Shown: positions 34,136 through 43,603 of the stretch, piece after piece
How the letters are laid out: every line of letters begins with the position of its first letter
Position numbering within the stretch: the stretch's first letter is position 1
NCBI RefSeq assembly: GCF_008271745.1
Contig: NZ_VKKZ01000022.1
Location: 248,001 to 312,000, forward strand
Direction of reading: 5' to 3'
Length of the DNA stretch: 64,000 nt
DNA from: Rufibacter glacialis
Lineage (GTDB): Bacteria > Bacteroidota > Bacteroidia > Cytophagales > Hymenobacteraceae
Position numbers and translations under genes: made by a program
The notes under the pieces: model-generated
Told to the model about the DNA's origin: nothing
Seen by the model: only the letters and a program-made list of their open reading frames with translations
Databases searched by the model: none

Positions 34136-34894
34136 CTATGGCGCCAGAACCGCCTGTTCGTAGAGCAGCTCGTTCCGAAGCTTGCCCACTACGGCCAGGG
34201 CTTCCATCTTGCGGAGGCAGTAGGTGATCTGGCGGCACCGGTGTAAGGGCAGGGCCAGGGCTGCCGCCAAGTCTCGGTTAGAGAAGGGCTGCGGCAGGTC
34301 TTGTGGCAGGAACTGCAGGAAATCCTGCGACGAGGAAAACCGGTGCGTGCTCACCACCTCCAGCAGCTTACGGTCTTTGATGCTCACTTTCTTGCGGTGC
34401 TTGCTGCCCTTGCCATCGCGGCAACGCACTTCCTCTTCCCTAATGAGGGCAAACTCCAGGGTAAAGCCTTTTAGCGGCACCAGGTCCGGGAGGCGTACCA
34501 GTTCCTCAAACAGGTCAGTAAGGGCGCCCCTGTACGGTGATTTGCGGCGCGACAGCATAGCGCCCCCTTTGTCCTCTACCTGCACCACCCATTTCTCATA
34601 GGTGACCGGGTGCAGCAGGTGCACGGGGTGGTCCTGGAGCAGCGCCTTCAGTTTGGGCCTGATGGCGGTAAAGTTCCGGGTCTGGATCTCTACCAGCTGC
34701 GGGCCTCTTACCAGGTCAATCACAAACCCGCTCACCGGCACTTCAAACCGGTCGTGCGGTTGCGCATACCACTGTTTCAGGCCGGCGTGCAGCGAGCGCT
34801 CGTTGTGGAGGTTGATCCCCTGGCGTTCTGCTGCCGTTTTAGGCGATTCTGTCTCTTCCCCTGCTGCCATTCTCTGCCGTTCCATATTTCCCAA
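34136..34894 (-). CDS. Conserved protein with nuclease-like core and winged-helix tail
   Basis: A 252-residue soluble protein. Residues ~30-100 include FEVPVSGFVIDLVRGPQLVE then IQTRNF, an arrangement of Asp and ExQ on adjacent strands like the PD-(D/E)xK nuclease core, followed by LLHPVTYEKW. The C-terminal ~60 residues (FSNRDLAAALALPLHRCRQI then TYCLRKMEAL) fit a winged helix. Families of this type are widespread but uncharacterised. It may start at MERQR or MAAGE, a few codons in. Monocistronic. A nucleic-acid role is inferred only from fold-like patterns. Confidence 0.6.
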   Translation of the reverse strand: MGNMERQRMAAGEETESPKTAAERQGINLHNERSLHAGLKQWYAQPHDRFEVPVSGFVIDLVRGPQLVEIQTRNFTAIRPKLKALLQDHPVHLLHPVTYEKWVVQVEDKGGAMLSRRKSPYRGALTDLFEELVRLPDLVPLKGFTLEFALIREEEVRCRDGKGSKHRKKVSIKDRKLLEVVSTHRFSSSQDFLQFLPQDLPQPFSNRDLAAALALPLHRCRQITYCLRKMEALAVVGKLRNELLYEQAVLAP

Positions 34895-35145
34895 AACTAC
34901 ACAATCTTCATTAGTCCGGTTATATGGGTAAAGGTCAGGAAACGCCTGACCGGTGAATTTTGGCCGTTTTTCTGAAAAAGAGTGCTAAACAGAAAGGAGC
35001 AGGGGCCCATCTCCGCGCTTTCTTTCTCCCGCCTCGGGGAGGACTGTTTGGAGAAAACTACGGAGGTGAAGCGGGGAAAACACGGTATTCGCGGTCTGGC
35101 CCAACCACCTAAAGAATCCCGCGTTGCGGAGAGAAAGGCAAATGC

Positions 35146-36051
35146 ATGATGGTACCTCCATTTCTGAAGCCCGGCGACAAAGTAGGCCTGGTCAGCACCA
35201 GCAACTACACTGTGCCTGGGTACATTGAGGCCATGGTCAGGATTCTAACGGAATGGCAGCTGAAACCCGTGCTGGGGCGCACCATTGGCCCCCGGCACGG
35301 AAGCATGGCCGGACCAGATGCGCTGCGGCGCCAGGACCTGCAGCAGATGCTGGACCAGGACGAGGTAAAGGCGGTGTTCCAGACCATGGGCGGCTACGGC
35401 ATCAGCAGGGTAGTGGACCAGCTGGACTTCAGTAAGTTCAAAGACCACCCCAAGTGGCTCGTTGGGTACAGTGACACTACCTTCCTGCACAGCCTCGTGC
35501 AGAGCAGGCTGGGCACCGCCACCCTCCACGGCACCATGGCCGCCGACCTGGAAACCGGCTACGACCAAGAGTCCTGGGAAAGCCTGCGCAAGGCGCTGTT
35601 CGGGGAGAAGCTGGCTTACCGCGTGCCTCCGCACCCGCTCAACCGGACGGGAGCCGCAGAGGCCCCGCTGGTGGGTGGCACCCTCAGTGTGCTCTGCATT
35701 GCCAAGGGCACCCTGTCAGAGGCTAACACCAACGGCAAGATCCTGTTCCTGGAAGAAGTAGGCGAGAAGCCCTTCCGACTAGATAGTTACCTGATTTCTT
35801 TGAAGCAGGCGGGTAAGTTTGACCAGGTGAAAGGCCTGCTGGTAGGGGAGCTGGTAGACATGCAGGAAGATGACCCGCCCTTTGGCAAAACCCCCGAGGA
35901 GATTCTCCTGGACGCGGTGCGGGAATACGACTTTCCAGTGTGTTTCGGGTTTCCGGCGGGGCACGGCAAGGTGAACAAAACCTTGGTCTTGGGGGCGCTC
36001 GTGCGGCTGGTGGCGACTGCGAAAGGAGGCAGCATCACGTTTGTACGGTAA
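35146..36051 (+). CDS. LD-carboxypeptidase (peptidase S66)
   Basis: Muramoyl-tetrapeptide L,D-carboxypeptidase family, 301 residues, acting in peptidoglycan recycling in the cytoplasm by trimming D-Ala from tetrapeptides. The N-terminus (PPFLKPGDKVGLVSTS) is typical. The nucleophile lies in LVGYSDTTFLH, the Glu in FLEEVGEKPFRLD and the His in GFPAGHGKVN, which gives the S66 Ser-Glu-His triad. Length matches the family. Two adjacent ATG codons are possible starts. The next gene (an alpha/beta hydrolase) begins 74 bases later on the same strand. Confidence 0.88.
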   Translation: MMVPPFLKPGDKVGLVSTSNYTVPGYIEAMVRILTEWQLKPVLGRTIGPRHGSMAGPDALRRQDLQQMLDQDEVKAVFQTMGGYGISRVVDQLDFSKFKDHPKWLVGYSDTTFLHSLVQSRLGTATLHGTMAADLETGYDQESWESLRKALFGEKLAYRVPPHPLNRTGAAEAPLVGGTLSVLCIAKGTLSEANTNGKILFLEEVGEKPFRLDSYLISLKQAGKFDQVKGLLVGELVDMQEDDPPFGKTPEEILLDAVREYDFPVCFGFPAGHGKVNKTLVLGALVRLVATAKGGSITFVR

Positions 36052-36125
36052 GCCGGCCTTCCGCCCCTGCGGATGGTGCAGAAGTGGAGAGAATCATTTA
36101 GCCCCTGGTTACAGAAAAGAAAGCC

Positions 36126-36962
36126 ATGAACGTACTGCTGCCCCATCAAGATGCCTGGTTGTTTACCACCCTGCACCTCAACCCCGGTAAGGAAACCGTG
36201 CTGCTGCTGCACGGCGGCCCGGGCGTGCCCGAGGGGCTGACCTTTGTGCGCAAGTACCTGGCCCGGCAGTTTCAGGTCCTCTCCTTTCACCAGCGGGGTA
36301 CGCTTATGTCGCCGTGCCGGTCCCAGGACTATTCCCTGGACCGCTACCTGTCAGACATCACCTGCCTGGCCGGCCATTTCAGGCTAGAGCGGTTCCATTT
36401 GTTAGGGCACTCCTGGGGCGGGCTGTATGCCCAACTGTATGCGCAGCGCAACCCCAACCGGCTGTTGAGTTTGTTTCTCGCCAACCCGGCCTCGGGCACC
36501 GGCACCCACTGGAAAGAGATGAGCCTGGAGATTGCCCGCTACAACCAGAGAAAGAGCACGTGGTGGGAGTGGCTGGCTATGAACGCCCACGCTGGCCTGG
36601 GGCTGTTGGGGCGGGATCAGGGATATCGGGGTTTCTTTCGGCAGGCCCTCCTGAACTTCAGCCGGGGCTTTAAAGAGGTGTACCCAGAGCAATTTGCCCT
36701 GCATTGCATCAAAGCCCAGCCAATCAACCGCACGGTAAAAGCCATCTTATCCCACCCGGAATTGTCGCCGGGCCAGGACCCGAGTTGTCCTGTGACGGTG
36801 GTGTATGGGCAGCAGGATATTTACGGGGAAAGCATGCGCCATGTGGTGCAGCGGTACCCAAAGGCCCGGTTCGCGTTCCTGCCCACTTGCGGCCATATCC
36901 CCTGGTCGCACAACCAGCCCGCTTTTCTGGAAGTGCTGAACGGCCATTTCAGGATTAGCTGA
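36126..36962 (+). CDS. Alpha/beta fold hydrolase (proline iminopeptidase-like)
   Basis: A 278-residue alpha/beta hydrolase. HGGPGVPEGLTF is the oxyanion motif of the proline iminopeptidase/epoxide hydrolase branch, LLGHSWGGLYAQLYA carries the nucleophile Ser, VVYGQQDIYG the Asp and PTCGHIPWSH the His. No signal peptide. The substrate is unknown; an aminopeptidase or lactonase are both compatible. It may be cotranscribed with the preceding LD-carboxypeptidase. Confidence 0.83.
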   Translation: MNVLLPHQDAWLFTTLHLNPGKETVLLLHGGPGVPEGLTFVRKYLARQFQVLSFHQRGTLMSPCRSQDYSLDRYLSDITCLAGHFRLERFHLLGHSWGGLYAQLYAQRNPNRLLSLFLANPASGTGTHWKEMSLEIARYNQRKSTWWEWLAMNAHAGLGLLGRDQGYRGFFRQALLNFSRGFKEVYPEQFALHCIKAQPINRTVKAILSHPELSPGQDPSCPVTVVYGQQDIYGESMRHVVQRYPKARFAFLPTCGHIPWSHNQPAFLEVLNGHFRIS

Positions 36963-37295
36963 CTTCTCTTCCGCCGGTTCGGCGCCTGGGCTTCAAGGGG
37001 TAGATTTCTGGCATCGGAATTCAACGGGTGCCGGGGTGCCAGGTTTAAAGCCCGTTTTTGGCAAAGGAGGCGAAAAACAAACTACGCGCTTTTTGTCAGG
37101 ACTGCCCCTTCGCCAATTCTAAGATAGGGAACCGATCCCTCTGTTTTGGGGCTGTTTTCTCTGAAACGGCTCCTTTTCAGGGTTTGCGGAAAACGACAGG
37201 AGGAATGTGGGAAATACCTAATTCCTTTAGGCTGATGAACTTAACCAGTAGGCGGGCGTACCTCTTTACCAGTATCAACCTGAAACCGAACGCAT
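36963..37295. other. Intergenic region with imperfect hairpins
   Basis: No gene. Imperfect members of the local hairpin family (for example near 37043-37080 and 37145-37185, with GGGCTGTTTTCTCTGAAACG) lie here and may terminate the hydrolase transcript. Confidence 0.35.
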
Positions 37296-38621
37296 ATGAT
37301 AGCAGTGATCACAGGGGCTTCCAGCGGTATTGGCCGCGCCACCGCGTATGAATTTGCCCGCCGCGGGTACCAATTGGTGCTGGCCGCCCGTTTTGGGGCT
37401 GGTTTAGAAGAAGTAGCCGAGAAATGCAACCGCCTGGGAGGCCAGGCCATTGCCGTGCCCACCGATGTAGCCAAAGAGGAGGAGGTCAATGCGTTGGCTT
37501 ACCAGGCCCAATCCTCGTTTGGCGGGTTTGACGTATGGGTGAACAACGCGGCCGTGGGGCTTTTCGGGCGCTTTGAGGAAATCCCTACTGAGGACATCCG
37601 GCAGTTGATGGAGGTCAATGTGTTTGGGTACATTTATGGGGCCCGAGTGGCCATCCGGCAGTTCCGTTCGCAGGGGTATGGTACGCTCATCAACGTTTCG
37701 TCTATGGCGGCGCTGGTGGGGCAGCCCTTCTCCATCCCGTATACCATGAGCAAGTACGCGGTGCGGGGCATGAGCATCAGCCTGACCCAGGAACTCGCCG
37801 ATGAAGAAAATATCCATGTGTGCTGCGTGCTGCCGGCGGTTATTGACACGCCTATTTTCCAGCATGCCGGTAATTACATGGGCCAGGCCGTAAAAGCGCC
37901 AGACCCGGTGATTCCTGCCAAACGGGTAGCCAACGCCATTTACCGCCTCACCAGAAAGCCGCAGGAGCAGGTCACGGTGGGCAACATGAGCCGCATGATG
38001 CGGTTGCAGCGCCTGGTGTCTCCGGCCCTGCTGTTTGATAAGTACCTGCAGAAAATGATCGCCCACAACCACTTCAAAAGCCAACCGTCGGGTCCGTTCC
38101 AGGGCAACCTGTATGCCCCTATGACCAACTGGAACAAGGTGAACGGCGGCTGGTTGCCCAAGGATTCTGGGAAAACCGCCGGAAAAACCTTCCCGGTGCT
38201 GGCCGGACTAGCCCTGGCCGGGGCAGTGGGGTATTACCTGCAGCAGCAGAAGAAAGGCACCTACACCGGCTCTGCTTCGGCGCAACGGCCGGTTCCCCAG
38301 CCAGCCACCTACCCCGTGGCCGCTGATCACCACACCTCCTTAAGCCAGACAAGTAAAGCTGGAAGCGTAGGCAGCACCTCAGAATCCACCACCGGAAGCA
38401 CCAGCCGCAGCACCGGCGACCAGACAGGCAACTTCCCGGACCATCGCCCCGGCAGTGCCAATGACCATATCAGCACTTCACCAGATATTTACGGAACCGG
38501 CACTGTGGGCCATAGCGGTACCAGTACCAACACCGGAAGTGGAACTGATGCGGTCCGGCCGGCGGGTGATCCATTGGGTGGCCTCACCGGTTCACCCGGC
38601 ACTACGCCTGGAACCCTGTAA
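37296..38621 (+). CDS. SDR oxidoreductase with C-terminal membrane anchor and Ser/Thr/Gly tail
   Basis: Classical short-chain dehydrogenase in residues 1-260: the NAD(P) motif is TGASSGIG (~6-13), then NNAAVG, the catalytic Ser in NVSSMAAL and the YTMSKYA motif (YxxxK). The normal family length is about 250-330. Here ~120 more residues follow: a hydrophobic helix (TFPVLAGLALAGAVGYYLQQ) and then a low-complexity tail rich in Ser, Thr, Gly, Pro and His. The gene uses one continuous frame with normal composition, so the tail seems real. It suggests membrane tethering of the enzyme. The substrate is unknown. Confidence 0.85.
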   Translation: MIAVITGASSGIGRATAYEFARRGYQLVLAARFGAGLEEVAEKCNRLGGQAIAVPTDVAKEEEVNALAYQAQSSFGGFDVWVNNAAVGLFGRFEEIPTEDIRQLMEVNVFGYIYGARVAIRQFRSQGYGTLINVSSMAALVGQPFSIPYTMSKYAVRGMSISLTQELADEENIHVCCVLPAVIDTPIFQHAGNYMGQAVKAPDPVIPAKRVANAIYRLTRKPQEQVTVGNMSRMMRLQRLVSPALLFDKYLQKMIAHNHFKSQPSGPFQGNLYAPMTNWNKVNGGWLPKDSGKTAGKTFPVLAGLALAGAVGYYLQQQKKGTYTGSASAQRPVPQPATYPVAADHHTSLSQTSKAGSVGSTSESTTGSTSRSTGDQTGNFPDHRPGSANDHISTSPDIYGTGTVGHSGTSTNTGSGTDAVRPAGDPLGGLTGSPGTTPGTL

Positions 38622-38989
38622 AAGAGAATGGGTGGGCCGCCATGGCTTCTGCGTAAAAAGCCTTGGCGGCCTCAGTCCCTGACCGTAGGCGCTTCTGCAA
38701 GTGGTTCACGGCGAGTCTGGAGAATCGCTTCCTCCCATGTCATGAGTCTGGAGACTCGCGCCAGCAGGTTATATTATCAGACTCAGGACTCTCGACTCAA
38801 GACTCAGAACTCAACCCGACCTCGTAGGGTGTGCAGCTCCTGCGAGTGTCTCTGCCAATCCCGTTTTAGGGCCATTTTAAGGAGAATAGCCCCTAAACAC
38901 GGTTAGCACAGGCTTTCTGGTGCAAGTTCAGGTTTCCAGAACAGGCTATCCCAAAACCTTAGATACACTTCTAGAAATTGAAATGCGGT
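38622..38989. repeat. Intergenic repeat cluster
   Basis: Non-coding. It contains GCGAGTCTGG and GAGTCTGGAGACTCGC palindromic units (38710-38765), an ACTCAGGACTC...GACTCAAGACTCAGAACTC tract (38781-38815) matching 19950-19984 in inverse orientation, and an imperfect TTTAGGGGC(C/T) hairpin at about 38858-38897. Confidence 0.6.
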
Positions 38990-40414
38990 ATGAACAAGTG
39001 GAAAATACCCCTACGGGCGATCTGGTTTCTGTTTTTGCCTTGTTTTCTGATGTTGGGCTGTAAACCGTCTCCGGCGCAAAAAGCAGCCCAGCAGAATTCT
39101 GCGCCACCCGTTGCGCAAAAAAGCGACAAGACCGTCACGCTCACCATTCCCAACCATCCGCTTAAAAACGAGCAGGACCTGGATCTCCTGTTACAGGAGA
39201 TTGGCGAGGCCCGGGTGGTATTGCTGGGCGAGGCCTCGCACGGCACCTCTGAGTACTACACCTGGCGGGCCGCCATCACCAAGCGGCTTATGCAGGAGAA
39301 AGGCTTTGACTTTATGGCGGTGGAGGGCGAATGGGCCGATTCTTATCGGGTGAACCAGTTTATCAAAGGTCCCGGAAAAGACAGTGCCGCCACCGTTGCC
39401 CTGCTGGAGCAATACAACCGCTGGCCCACCTGGATGTGGGGGAACCATGAAGTGGCAGACCTAGTCACCTGGCTCAACGGCTACAACCAGGGCAAACCGG
39501 TTGCACAGAAAGTAGGCTTCTACGGTTTGGATGTGTACTGCCTCTGGGAATCTATGAACGAGCTCATGCCCTACGTGGAGCAAAACCCAGCATTGTTGAA
39601 AGCCGCCCGGCAGGTGCATCAGTGTTTCCAGCCCTACAGCGCAGACGCCATGCAGTACGCCCAGGCGGTGGCCAATGCCTCGGCCAGTTGCCGTACCCAG
39701 ACCAGCCGCCTCTGGAAGGAAATACAGCAACAGAACCTCGCCGCGGGCACGCGCCCTACTGAAGCCCAATTTGTGGCCGAGCAGTATGCCCTGGTGGCCC
39801 TGAACGGCGAACGCTACTACCGTGCCGCGGTGAGCAGCAACACAGAATCCTGGAACGTGCGGGACAACCACATGGCCCAAACCATGAAACGCCTGCTGGA
39901 CTTCCATGGGCCAGAGGCCAAGGCCATTGTCTGGGAGCACAATACCCACGTAGGCGACGCGCGCTACACCGACATGGCCAGCAGCGGTGAGGTAAACGTG
40001 GGCCAGCTGGCCCGGAAGGAGTACGGGGAGGAAAATGTCTATATCGTGGGTTTTGGGTCGCATAGAGGCACCGTGATCGCGGCCAGCAGCTGGGGAGCCC
40101 CCATGAAAACCATGCCGGTACCGCCCGCCACGCCCGGCAGCTGGGAACAGATTCTCCACCAGCTAAGCCCCACAGACAAGATCATCTTTTCTAAAGACCT
40201 GCGCGAGAACAAGGTGCTGAACAAGCCGGTGGGGCACAGGGCCATTGGCGTGGTGTATAATCCCAAAGTAGAGCACTTGGGCAACTACGTGCCTTCGGTC
40301 ATGCCCAAACGCTATGACGCTTTCATTTTTATAGATAGCACCCGGGCTTTACGGCCCATAAAGACCATCAAGGTTCGGCAAGAACCGCCAGATCTTTACC
40401 CATCAGGGACATAA
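38990..40414 (+). CDS. Erythromycin esterase-like lipoprotein
   Basis: EreA/EreB-like family protein of 474 residues. The start MNKWKIPLRAIWFLFLPCFL leads into lipobox MLGC, so it is a lipoprotein. Family motifs: LLGEASHGTSEYY (general-base His), AVEGEWADS (Glu), WMWGNHEV and VWEHNTHVGDAR. Classical members hydrolyse the macrolide lactone, but most chromosomal homologs have other, unknown substrates. Resistance should not be assumed from this sequence. Confidence 0.85.
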   Translation: MNKWKIPLRAIWFLFLPCFLMLGCKPSPAQKAAQQNSAPPVAQKSDKTVTLTIPNHPLKNEQDLDLLLQEIGEARVVLLGEASHGTSEYYTWRAAITKRLMQEKGFDFMAVEGEWADSYRVNQFIKGPGKDSAATVALLEQYNRWPTWMWGNHEVADLVTWLNGYNQGKPVAQKVGFYGLDVYCLWESMNELMPYVEQNPALLKAARQVHQCFQPYSADAMQYAQAVANASASCRTQTSRLWKEIQQQNLAAGTRPTEAQFVAEQYALVALNGERYYRAAVSSNTESWNVRDNHMAQTMKRLLDFHGPEAKAIVWEHNTHVGDARYTDMASSGEVNVGQLARKEYGEENVYIVGFGSHRGTVIAASSWGAPMKTMPVPPATPGSWEQILHQLSPTDKIIFSKDLRENKVLNKPVGHRAIGVVYNPKVEHLGNYVPSVMPKRYDAFIFIDSTRALRPIKTIKVRQEPPDLYPSGT

Positions 40415-40477
40415 TCGCGTAGAAGGTTTTGCCCGCAGGGGGAAAAGCCGGTGCCCTGGAAAGGCAAAGGGCAAGCA

Positions 40478-40511
40478 TTGGCACCGGTTTAGCCATAAAA
40501 GCGCATCTTTG
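40478..40511 (+). promoter_or_regulatory. Candidate promoter of the MFS gene
   Basis: TTG at 40478-40480 and CATCTTTG at 40504-40511 (one mismatch to TAnnTTTG) are separated by 23 bases. The -7 box lies 18 bases before the ATG, giving a short leader. Confidence 0.4.
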
Positions 40512-40529
40512 CGCCCTTACGTTAGTACA

Positions 40530-41705
40530 ATGCAGTTGATTCAAAAGCAGCGGATTTCGCTTAGTTTATTCTTTTTCCTGTCCGGTTTTAATTTCTCCAG
40601 TTGGGCTTCCAGAATACCTACCATCAAACAAGCTCTAGACCTGAATGAGGCAGAGTTAGGCACCATTTTGCTCACCATGCCGGTTTCCTCGTTGATTGGG
40701 GTGCCTTTGTCTGGCTGGCTGGTGTCTCGGTTTGAGACCAGGATTCCCCTGGCCGTGGGCTTTCTGCTGAATTCCCTGGCGCTTTCCCTCATTGGGCTGG
40801 CTCCTTCGCCGGGTATGCTGGCCGTTGTCTTGTTCCTGTTCTCGTTGAGCATGCGTATTTTCAATATCTCCGTCAATACGCAGGCCATTACCCTTCAGAA
40901 ACAATTTGACCGCAAGATCAACGGGGCTTTTCACGGACTTTGGAGCACTGGGGGCATTGTGGGGGTTGGCTTTACCACCTTGTTGATTTCTTTGGGCGTA
41001 CCCATGGTGCCCCACCTGATCTCGGTGTCGGTGGTGAGTTTGTTGGCAACGGTTTTCACCTTCGGGTACCTCCTCAAAAATGACCAGTCCCCATCTGGCA
41101 ACAAGCTGTCTTTCAAAAAGCCCGACCCGTACATCATGTACCTGGGGTTGCTGGTGTTCTTTGCCGCTGTGTGTGAGGGGGGCATGTTTGACTGGAGCGG
41201 CATTTACTTCCAGGAGGTGGTGAAAGAAGAGGTGTTTACCGTCGGGTACCTCACATTTATGACCTTTATGGCCCTCTCGCGGTTTGTGTCTGACAAGATC
41301 ATTGACCGCATTGGCATGGCCACCACCTATATGCTGAGCGGGGTATTCATCTTCACCGGCATCAGCCTGGCCATTCTGTTCCCCACGTTCTGGCCCGCCA
41401 TGATTGGTTTCTCGCTGGTGGGGTTTGGCACGGCCTCTGTCATTCCCATGACCTATACGCTGGCCGGAGCGTCTAAAACGTATTCCCCCGGCATTGCTAT
41501 TTCCCTGATCGCTACCTTCGGGATCGTGGGCATGCTTATTGGGCCTCCTATGATCGGGTACCTGGCACACGCCTTCAACCTGAAGATCTCCTTCATCGCC
41601 TTTGCCTTGGCTGGCCTCATGCTGATCCCTATCACGCGGTTGTTCTTCAAAATGCAGCGTTCTGAAGCAGACCCCTTTAAAGTAGAGGCCAAAGAGATGG
41701 CGTAG
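40530..41705 (+). CDS. MFS transporter (sugar/FucP-like)
   Basis: Twelve-helix major facilitator protein of 391 residues starting MQLIQKQRISLSLFFFLSGF. SSWASRIPTIKQALDLNEAE and RFETRIPLAVG (loop 2-3) fit the branch of MFS proteins annotated as fucose-permease-like or YbjJ-like. The second half contains RFVSDKIIDRIGM. The substrate is not deducible, and no sugar catabolic gene is adjacent. Confidence 0.83.
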   Translation: MQLIQKQRISLSLFFFLSGFNFSSWASRIPTIKQALDLNEAELGTILLTMPVSSLIGVPLSGWLVSRFETRIPLAVGFLLNSLALSLIGLAPSPGMLAVVLFLFSLSMRIFNISVNTQAITLQKQFDRKINGAFHGLWSTGGIVGVGFTTLLISLGVPMVPHLISVSVVSLLATVFTFGYLLKNDQSPSGNKLSFKKPDPYIMYLGLLVFFAAVCEGGMFDWSGIYFQEVVKEEVFTVGYLTFMTFMALSRFVSDKIIDRIGMATTYMLSGVFIFTGISLAILFPTFWPAMIGFSLVGFGTASVIPMTYTLAGASKTYSPGIAISLIATFGIVGMLIGPPMIGYLAHAFNLKISFIAFALAGLMLIPITRLFFKMQRSEADPFKVEAKEMA

Positions 41706-41730
41706 GTTAGGTGAGTCGCTTGTATGAAGT

Positions 41731-41896
41731 GTAGGGGCAATCCCTGGTGGTTGCCCTTCACGTTAGCTGGTAATTGCCTTATGTACTGCCAAATCAATTT
41801 CCTGAAGAGATTGGACAGGTCGCGACCTGTCCGTACCATGCATTTTCTGGAAAATAGGTGGGGAATGGTAAAGCAACCATCAGGGATTGCCACTAT
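41731..41896. repeat. Inverted pair of GTAGGGGCAATCCC repeats
   Basis: GTAGGGGCAATCCCTGGTGG then TTGCCC at 41731-41756 faces a degenerate inverse (GCAACCATCAGGGATTGCC) at 41873-41892. Between them, at 41813-41832, is the perfect 20-base palindrome GGACAGGTCGCGACCTGTCC. The element lies between the convergent MFS and GGT genes. Confidence 0.7.
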
Positions 41897-41911
41897 ATGA
41901 AACCAACCCAC

Positions 41912-43603
41912 TTAAAACCCTGCTGCCGCATCATCACCTCTGGGATCTGCGCCGCCTTCTAACCGGCCATCTGGCAGCACCAGAATACCGGCGGCCCGGC
42001 CGATGCCGTGGATGGCGGGGGCGATTTTGTGGCCTTTCAGCCAGAGTCCCAGGCCGGTGCCAAATCCCAGGGCTCCCCATTCTGAGAGAACCCAATTGGG
42101 TTTCCATTGGTGGTGGAACCGGCCGGCGGAGATGGCGCCTTGCATGGTGTGTCCGTGTTTGGTTACGTTCTGGATAATCTGGTACACGGTGGTAATGATG
42201 GTGGAACCGCCCATGGCACCCACCACCATGAACAGCTGGCCGTTCTTTTCCAAAATGGTGGGAGACATGGAGCTGAGCATGCGTTTGGCGGGGGCAATGG
42301 CGTTGGCTTCACCACCCACCAGGCCGTAGCTGTTGGGGAACCCGGGCTTGATGCTGAAGTCGTCCATCTCGTTGTTGAGCAGGAAACCGGCCCCGCCCAC
42401 CACCACCTTGTTACCGAAGCTGCTGTTCAGGGTAGTGGTCACGGAAATGGCGTTGCCCTGGGCGTCTACAATGGAGTAGTGGGTGGTGTGCGGACCTTCA
42501 GGCAGGGGAGGCGTACCCGACGAGACTTTCTGGCTGGACGTGGCTTTGGTAGGGGAATACCCTCTCATCCGGCTCCTGATGTAGGCTGTATCCAGCAATC
42601 CTTTCACTGGCACCTCATAGAAATCGGCATCGCCGAAATGCTCTGCCCTGTCGGCGTACACCCTGCGTTCAGCCTCTATCATGAGGTGACTGGAGGGTAC
42701 CGTATTCCAGCCCCAGGCGTTTAAGGGGTATTTTTCAGAAATAGTCAATAATTGAATCAGCGCAATGCCGCCGCTGGAAGGAGGAGGCATGGAAATCACG
42801 CGCAAAGGGCCCACCTGCCCCGTGACTGGTGTACGCCAGACGGAACGATAGGCTGCCAGATCTGCTTTGGTAATGATGCCCCGACCCCGTTTCATCTCCG
42901 CGGAAAGCAGATCTGCGGTGCGGCCTTCGTAGAAACCAGCCCGCCCCTGGTCCCGAATCCGTTCCAGGGTACGGGCCAGGTCGGTTAGCCGGAGGGTGTC
43001 ACCTTCGCGCCAATGGTCTTGGAAGAAGAACTCTGGGCTTTGGGTGTTGTACTGCACAAAATCCTGGCGTTGATCGTTCAGCTTCTTCGCCTCTTTTTTG
43101 GTGAGCGGGAAACCAGTAGCCGCCAAAACCACCGCTGGTTGCACTAATTCTGACCAGGGCAGGCGGCCGTATTTTTCGTGCACCTGCACCATGCCGTCTA
43201 CCGTGCCGGGTACCCCGGCGGCTAAGTGCCCTTTGTAGCTCAAGTCTTCTATCACTTCGCCTTGCCCGTTCAGGTACATGTCACGGTGGGCGGCGGCGGG
43301 GGCTTTCTCGCGGTAATCCAGGGCGTGGGTGGTGCCATCTTTGAGCCGCAAGATCAGGAATCCGCCCCCGCCAATGTTGCCGGCATCTGGGTACACCACA
43401 GCTAAGGCAAACTGCACGGCCACTGCGGCATCCACCGCATTGCCGCCCCGCCGCAAAATCTCGGCCCCCACCGCCGAGGCCAGCGGATGGGCTGATACCA
43501 CCATGGCTTTCTGGGTGACCAATCCCCGGGTGTACAAGTCTGGGTGGGCGCAGCCGGTAAGGCAAACGAGAAAGAAGAACAGGTAGATTTTTCTGAGGAT
43601 CAC
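41912..43603 (-). CDS. ggt: Gamma-glutamyltransferase lipoprotein
   Basis: Ntn-hydrolase that cleaves and transfers gamma-glutamyl groups from glutathione and related peptides. 563 residues, starting MILRKIYLFFFLVCLTGCAH with lipobox LTGC. The large-subunit part (VVSAHPLASAVGAEILRRGG) and the small-subunit start HTTHYSIVD (~370), whose Thr is the autocleavage nucleophile, are intact. GNIGGGGFLIL and SSMSPTIL are further landmarks. It should be processed into two chains in the periplasm. Monocistronic. Confidence 0.92.
   Translation of the reverse strand: MILRKIYLFFFLVCLTGCAHPDLYTRGLVTQKAMVVSAHPLASAVGAEILRRGGNAVDAAVAVQFALAVVYPDAGNIGGGGFLILRLKDGTTHALDYREKAPAAAHRDMYLNGQGEVIEDLSYKGHLAAGVPGTVDGMVQVHEKYGRLPWSELVQPAVVLAATGFPLTKKEAKKLNDQRQDFVQYNTQSPEFFFQDHWREGDTLRLTDLARTLERIRDQGRAGFYEGRTADLLSAEMKRGRGIITKADLAAYRSVWRTPVTGQVGPLRVISMPPPSSGGIALIQLLTISEKYPLNAWGWNTVPSSHLMIEAERRVYADRAEHFGDADFYEVPVKGLLDTAYIRSRMRGYSPTKATSSQKVSSGTPPLPEGPHTTHYSIVDAQGNAISVTTTLNSSFGNKVVVGGAGFLLNNEMDDFSIKPGFPNSYGLVGGEANAIAPAKRMLSSMSPTILEKNGQLFMVVGAMGGSTIITTVYQIIQNVTKHGHTMQGAISAGRFHHQWKPNWVLSEWGALGFGTGLGLWLKGHKIAPAIHGIGRAAGILVLPDGRLEGGADPRGDDAAAGF

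Noticed and set aside
38990-40414. Erythromycin-esterase-like gene as a macrolide resistance gene
   Set aside because: Most chromosomal homologs have no proven macrolide activity, and nothing here indicates mobility or resistance context.
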